A program made the position numbers and the translations under genes. A DNA stretch of 15,596 nt. Source: Desulfobulbaceae bacterium (GTDB taxonomy: Bacteria > Desulfobacterota > Desulfobulbia > Desulfobulbales > SURF-16). Below the pieces are notes generated by a model. The model was given only the letters and a program-made list of their open reading frames with translations. It did no database searches and was not told the DNA's origin. Location of the stretch: contig JANTGB010000017.1 of the NCBI GenBank assembly GCA_024763115.1, positions 1 to 15,596 of the forward strand. Direction: 5' to 3'. Of the stretch, positions 13,514-15,596 are shown one piece after another. Within the stretch, counting starts at the first letter, position 1. Every line of letters begins with the position of its first letter.

Positions 13514-13736
13514 GTAACTGCTCACCGGGCACCGCATATTCGGAGTCGAAGTTTATGCCCTGATTTTAAGGGTGCTTACCTGCGCGATCAGCCTCTCTTA
13601 CATAGCACTAATATGCTGCGCCGGTCTGATCACGAAAATCTATCGGTGTCTCCCTCCGGTCCCTTACCTGCCCCCTGTAATCAGTTACAAATACTGAGGC
13701 TTGCAATCATTAGGCGCTTACCCCATGAGTAGTTAA
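13514..13736. mobile_element. 223-bp MITE-like element, family B, copy 2, in the rpmI-rplT gap
   Basis: It begins GTAACTGCTCACCGGGCACC and ends ATGAGTAGTTAA, an inverted-repeat end with one changed terminal base. A perfect 8-bp duplication CATTAAAC flanks it (13506-13513 and 13737-13744). Inside, GCAGGTAAG-type motifs recur and a second terminal-like sequence, CTGTAATCAGTTAC, ends at about 13687. It carries no ORF. Removing it and one duplication leaves a normal gap of about 90 bp between rpmI and rplT. This accounts for nearly all of the 320-bp gene-free stretch. Confidence 0.87.
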
Positions 13737-13765
13737 CATTAAACGATATAAACTGTCGTCGCAAA

Positions 13766-13963
13766 TCAGGCATAGGGTAAAATTCGTTTAATTCCCTTAA
13801 AGTTTGTAGGGTCAATAATGGCTGACTTGCGTAGGTTTCTTTTTCTCTTGGTGCTTTTTTTTGTTAGAATATGGCTGCTGTAGGCCTTATTGCGGACAAT
13901 TTTACCAGTGCCGGTGGTTTTAAAGCGTTTTGCCGCGCCTCGATTTGTTTTCATTTTCGGCAT
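13766..13963 (-). CDS. rpmI: 50S ribosomal protein L35
   Basis: The 65-residue, strongly basic product MPKMKTNRGAAKRFKTTGTG with a KSTKRKRNLRKS core is a complete L35. The ATG at 13963 has AGGAG (13970-13974) 6 nt upstream. It lies between infC and rplT as in most bacteria; the downstream gap to rplT contains an inserted repeat element, but the gene itself is intact. Confidence 0.96.
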   Translation of the reverse strand: MPKMKTNRGAAKRFKTTGTGKIVRNKAYSSHILTKKSTKRKRNLRKSAIIDPTNFKGIKRILPYA

Positions 13964-14051
13964 ATTAATCTCCTGTATTGAATCTGAAAACAGAAATCAG
14001 CACTGCTGAGAGTTAATCTTTTACCTCTTCCAGGCTTAATTTCTGCTGTGT

Positions 14052-14597
14052 TTATTTTTTCGGGGCCGCAAACATAACCATTTGCCGGCCTTCCATCCTG
14101 GGCATCTGGATAATAGTGGCAACATCTTCAATAGAATCAGCTACCTTGTTGAGCATGTTCACACCCAAGGTGTTTGCATAAACAATTTCTCTACCGCGAA
14201 AACGTAAAGTAATTTTTACCTTGTTTTTTTGTTTGAGAAATTTCCTGATATTCCTGATCTTAAAATCAAGATCATGCTTTTCCGTCTTGGGCCGGAGTTT
14301 TATTTCTTTAACTTCAACAGTAGTCTGTTTTTTCTTGGCATCAGCCTGTTTTTTACTTAATTCGTAACGATATTTACCATAATCCATGATCCGGCAGACA
14401 GGCGGTTTTGCGTTGGCTGATACCTCAACCAGATCAAGGCCAATCTCCTCTGCCTGTCGCAAAGCATCCCTGATCGGCATAACACCTACCTGTTCTCCGT
14501 CTGCAGCAATTACCCTGACCTCATCACTGCGGATTTGACCATTTATCCTTGCCCGTATTTCTCTAGTATTCCTTGAATTCTTCCTTCTGCCTTTAAT
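14052..14597 (-). CDS. infC: Translation initiation factor IF-3, AUU start
   Basis: Read from ATT at 14595-14597 the product is 181 residues, the normal IF-3 length. The N-terminal domain contains REIRARINGQIRSDEVRVIA and DALRQAEEIGLDLVEVSANA, the linker PPVCRIMDYGKYRYE and a lysine-rich stretch, and the C-terminal domain KEIKLRPKTEKHDLDFKIRN to EGRQMVMF. IF-3 prevents premature 50S joining and checks start codons. A strong AGGAGGT (14604-14610) lies 6 nt before the ATT. The AUU start is the classic self-regulating feature of infC, since IF-3 rejects its own start. The first ATG in frame (14480) would delete 39 conserved residues. thrS ends 18 bp upstream. Confidence 0.95.
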   Translation of the reverse strand: MKGRRKNSRNTREIRARINGQIRSDEVRVIAADGEQVGVMPIRDALRQAEEIGLDLVEVSANAKPPVCRIMDYGKYRYELSKKQADAKKKQTTVEVKEIKLRPKTEKHDLDFKIRNIRKFLKQKNKVKITLRFRGREIVYANTLGVNMLNKVADSIEDVATIIQMPRMEGRQMVMFAAPKK

Positions 14598-14615
14598 ACC
14601 ATTACCTCCTGATTG

Positions 14616-15596
14616 TTAAGAATCAGTTTTAGGGCCGACCGTACTTTCCCGTTTTACCATTTCCGTAAATTCAGCAATTGTCATGGCCGGTAAATTTTCT
14701 CCGTCACGCAAACGAACCGTTACCAGTTCCGCTTCCATCTCTTTATCGCCGATTATCAGCATATAAGGGATTTTTGCCAGCTGAGCTTCCCGTATCTTAA
14801 AATTTAACTTTTCGTTACGAACATCTTTTTCAACTCTGATTCCGGCCCGGCGCAACTGCTGATATAATTTTTCCGTATAAGCAAGCTGACCATCGGTAAT
14901 ATTTAAAATTCTGGCCTGAGCCGGGGCCAGCCATAAAGGAAACGCCCCGCCGTAATGCTCGATCAGCACTCCGAAGAAACGCTCCAGGGAGCCCATGAGA
15001 GCACGATGTATCATAATTGGCTGATGCTCGCCGCCATCAGAACCGGTATAACTTATGGCAAAACGTTCCGGCAGGTTAAAGTCGACCTGAATGGTGGAGC
15101 ATTGCCAGCTCCGTCCTAAAACGTCCTTTATTTTTATGTCTATTTTCGGGCCGTAAAAAACTCCCTCACCAGGATCAATTTCAAAGCCGAGTCCTTTCTT
15201 TTCCAGGGCTGTTTTCAGTGCGTCAGTGGATTTTTGCCAGTTTTCCTCGCTGCCGACGAATTTATCCGGCCGGGTCGAAAGATAAATATCATATTCATTG
15301 AACCCGAATGTCTTGAGAATATGCAGATTTAAATCAAGAATATTAAAAATTTCTTCTTCAAGCTGTTCAGGCAGGCAGAAAATATGGGCGTCATCCTGGG
15401 TAAAGCCGCGAACCCGCATTAACCCCTGCAGGGCCCCGGTTCTTTCAAAACGATATACTGTGCCCAGTTCGCACCAGCGAATAGGGAATTCCCGGTAGCT
15501 TCTTTTGCCGGACTGATAAATGGCAATATGAAAGGGACAGTTCATGGGCTTAAGCTGATAGCTGACCCCTTCTACCTCCATGGGGGAAAACATATC
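14616..15596 (-). CDS. thrS: Threonyl-tRNA synthetase, C-terminal half (partial)
   Basis: About 326 residues of the C-terminal half are visible; the 5' part (TGS and editing domains) lies beyond the right edge, so the methionine near 15593 is internal. The class II core shows the zinc-ligand cysteine and histidine of MNCPFH and DDAHIFC, motif 2 YRFERTGALQGLMRVRGFTQ, the third zinc ligand in MIHRALMGS and motif 3 GSLERFFGVLIEHYGGAFPLW. The anticodon-binding domain (last about 100 residues, ARILNITDGQLAYTEKLYQQ, MLIIGDKEMEA) ends in TVGPKTDS. The enzyme charges tRNA-Thr. It precedes infC in the usual thrS-infC-rpmI-rplT-pheST order. Confidence 0.97.
   Translation of the reverse strand, partial: DMFSPMEVEGVSYQLKPMNCPFHIAIYQSGKRSYREFPIRWCELGTVYRFERTGALQGLMRVRGFTQDDAHIFCLPEQLEEEIFNILDLNLHILKTFGFNEYDIYLSTRPDKFVGSEENWQKSTDALKTALEKKGLGFEIDPGEGVFYGPKIDIKIKDVLGRSWQCSTIQVDFNLPERFAISYTGSDGGEHQPIMIHRALMGSLERFFGVLIEHYGGAFPLWLAPAQARILNITDGQLAYTEKLYQQLRRAGIRVEKDVRNEKLNFKIREAQLAKIPYMLIIGDKEMEAELVTVRLRDGENLPAMTIAEFTEMVKRESTVGPKTDS

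Noticed and set aside
14545..14602. 19-codon ORF from an ATG at 14600-14602 overlapping the infC start
   Set aside because: The spacing from AGGAGGT is only about 1 nt and the frame is not conserved-looking; the ATT start 6 nt from the same site fits IF-3.

Overview
The window looks like chromosomal DNA of a Desulfobacterota (deltaproteobacterial) organism. The basis is the conserved order thrS-infC-rpmI-rplT-pheS-pheT-ihfA-merR-tRNA-Pro, the presence of IHF (a proteobacterial trait), and a secreted CPHC thioredoxin-fold protein whose short beta-propeller-like N-terminal segment I associate with this group. This assignment is inferred from gene content only; no marker was placed by search.

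Layout. From the left: a 42-residue minus-strand ORF (110-238), then two plus-strand genes, a two-helix RCK potassium channel (471-1457) and a DUF342/FapA-family protein (1673-3121). FapA converges on, and overlaps by 15 bp, a minus-strand operon that reads right to left: secreted DsbA-like thioredoxin (5491-6348), PhoH-type ATPase (4486-5484) and an in-frame YbeY-PdxJ fusion (3107-4255). Next is a two-ferredoxin-cluster/two-CCG Fe-S oxidoreductase subunit of GlcF type (6457-~7707) that has no ATG/GTG/TTG start. The right half is the translation block on the minus strand: tRNA-Pro(GGG), a MerR-type regulator, ihfA, pheT, pheS, rplT, rpmI, infC (AUU start) and the 3' half of thrS, which runs off the right edge.

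The main unexpected content is a dense set of short non-coding repeats in the gaps between these housekeeping genes. Two 153-bp elements (266-418 and 1500-1652) are 147/153 identical in inverted orientation, begin and end with GTAA/TTAC, and each has its own perfect 8-bp target duplication. A related family with GTAACTGCTCAC ends sits at 13514-13736 (perfect 8-bp duplication), 8115-8243 (7/8 duplication) and, eroded, at about 8909-9068. A third family of long foldback elements with AGGGCTCA ends is at 4307-4487 and 8742-~8908. Termini starting GTAA plus 8-bp duplications are the known hallmark of IS66-family transposition, so the first two groups are best read as non-autonomous (MITE-like) IS66-type elements. 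No transposase gene is in the window.

Several copies have landed between a promoter and its gene (fapA, tRNA-Pro), inside operons (phoH/ybeY, ihfA/merR, rpmI/rplT), or so that an element end overlaps a stop codon (phoH, ihfA). They have therefore reshaped leaders and intergenic RNA without breaking a core gene.
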